From assembly GCA_017399535.1 (NCBI GenBank), contig JAFQBX010000034.1:1-64000 (forward strand): DNA of 64,000 nucleotides, read 5' to 3'. The position numbers were made by a program, and so were the translations under genes. Positions 63,453-64,000 of this stretch are shown here, piece by piece. The notes under the pieces were generated by a model. It saw only the letters and a program-made list of their open reading frames with translations, was not told the DNA's origin and made no database searches. The DNA comes from Clostridia bacterium. Lineage in GTDB: Bacteria > Bacillota > Clostridia > Oscillospirales > Acutalibacteraceae. Numbering within the stretch: position 1 is the first letter of the stretch; every line of letters starts with the position of its first letter.

Positions 63453-64000
63453 CAAAGCTTAAACTGATTAGACTGATAGTTGCGCTGATACTTATTATCG
63501 CATTATTCACCTCTTGCGATGGCGGGACGGCTTTGTCGTCGCCGTCGTCCTTTGACACAGCTCCACAGGTGTCGGAGGACGATGTTTTTAGTGCAGGTAG
63601 CGTGTACGAATCCACGCCTCAATCAAGCGGTGAAACCGTCGGTGAAAATGGCAATTTTGCGACCATCGACAGCATTCCTAAATATAACGGTAAAAATGCT
63701 TATGTCGCGATAAACGATAATGTCCCCGAATTTACTGCAACCGAACTTGTTACTGATTCGTACGAAAGGTATTCACCTCTTGATAGTTTAGCCAGATGCG
63801 GTGTAGCGATGTCCTGTATCGGACGGGATATAATGCCCACCGAGGAGCGAGGAAGCATCGGCTCGGTCAAGCCGAGCGGCTGGGTGACCGCAAAGTATGA
63901 CATCGTTGACGGAAAGTATCTTTATAACCGATGCCATCTAATCGGCTTTCAGCTCACAGGCGAAAATGCCAACGAAAGAAACCTCATCACAGGTACACGG
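63449..64000 (+). CDS. DNA/RNA non-specific endonuclease lipoprotein, truncated by the window edge
   Basis: 184 residues are visible. Residues 1-24 form a lipoprotein signal (LIVALILIIALFTSC). A ~60-residue Ser/Thr-rich linker leads to an EndA-type core (YNRCHLIGFQLTGENANERN with catalytic His, in place of the common DRGH). The C-terminal part lies beyond position 64000. It would degrade DNA at the cell surface, for nutrition or uptake. Confidence 0.85.
   Translation, partial: MTKLKLIRLIVALILIIALFTSCDGGTALSSPSSFDTAPQVSEDDVFSAGSVYESTPQSSGETVGENGNFATIDSIPKYNGKNAYVAINDNVPEFTATELVTDSYERYSPLDSLARCGVAMSCIGRDIMPTEERGSIGSVKPSGWVTAKYDIVDGKYLYNRCHLIGFQLTGENANERNLITGTR

Overview
The window looks like chromosomal DNA from an uncultured, anaerobic, low-to-moderate GC Firmicute of the Clostridia (Oscillospiraceae/Ruminococcaceae type). 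Evidence: strong AGGAGG-type ribosome sites, TTGACA/TATAAT promoters with 17-base spacers, a type III glutamine synthetase, a FakB-FakA-PlsX operon, DUF5685 and DUF2953 proteins, a domain-permuted GH3 enzyme and many small zinc-ribbon membrane proteins. No rRNA, CRISPR array, complete transposon or integrase was seen.

Layout. (1) 1-11376 is an AT-rich accessory island. It holds an ArsR-type regulator divergent from a pair of ABC exporters, a retron-like module on the minus strand (candidate msr-msd RNA, a 58-residue hidden ORF, an XRE regulator and a retron-type reverse transcriptase), and a divergent 1206-residue protein ending in a PD-(D/E)XK nuclease motif. Its right edge is the 3' half of a tRNA-Leu(CAG) gene followed by that gene's terminator, the usual signature of an element integrated at a tRNA 3' end. 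The intact tRNA, and probably an integrase, should lie left of the window. (2) 11415-22190 is a minus-strand core block: uvrB, uvrA, DUF5685, a J-domain protein, a membrane protein, glnN, a YgjP-like metallopeptidase, exoA and a rhodanese lipoprotein. (3) 22220-22743 is non-coding, with a symmetric comb of mini-hairpins. (4) 22744-31236 carries a polysaccharide deacetylase, hydrolases, the operon for activating exogenous fatty acids (two FakB, FakA, PlsX) and a lipid-linked glycosyltransferase. (5) 31280-41435 contains an unusual acyl-lipid cluster (Sfp-type phosphopantetheinyl transferase, LRAT-like protein, free ACP, tandem PlsC protein, AMP ligase fused to a carrier domain), then ECF-like, ferredoxin-type aldo/keto reductase and LRR genes. 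(6) 41957-56118 is a plus-strand capsule/exopolysaccharide operon: PglE/PglC/PglD-like enzymes, an HpcH aldolase, glycosyltransferases, Wzy, Wzx and a CapE-CapF-CapG set for UDP-N-acetyl-L-fucosamine, interrupted by a nucleotidyltransferase-like gene. (7) 56263-64000 has a small membrane protein, tRNA-Leu(UAA), a membrane-anchored Mrr-type nuclease, a permuted GH3 glucosidase, DUF368, TcdA, short RHH and membrane ORFs, and a truncated secreted EndA-type nuclease.

The best candidate for an undescribed system is the retron-like locus at 5509-7356, together with its divergent giant nuclease neighbour (7533-11153), inside a tRNA-bounded island. A strongly translated-looking 58-codon ORF sits inside a 16-base inverted repeat between the putative msr-msd and the XRE gene. 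It is a plausible effector or toxin-like peptide of the retron. This is inference from sequence only.
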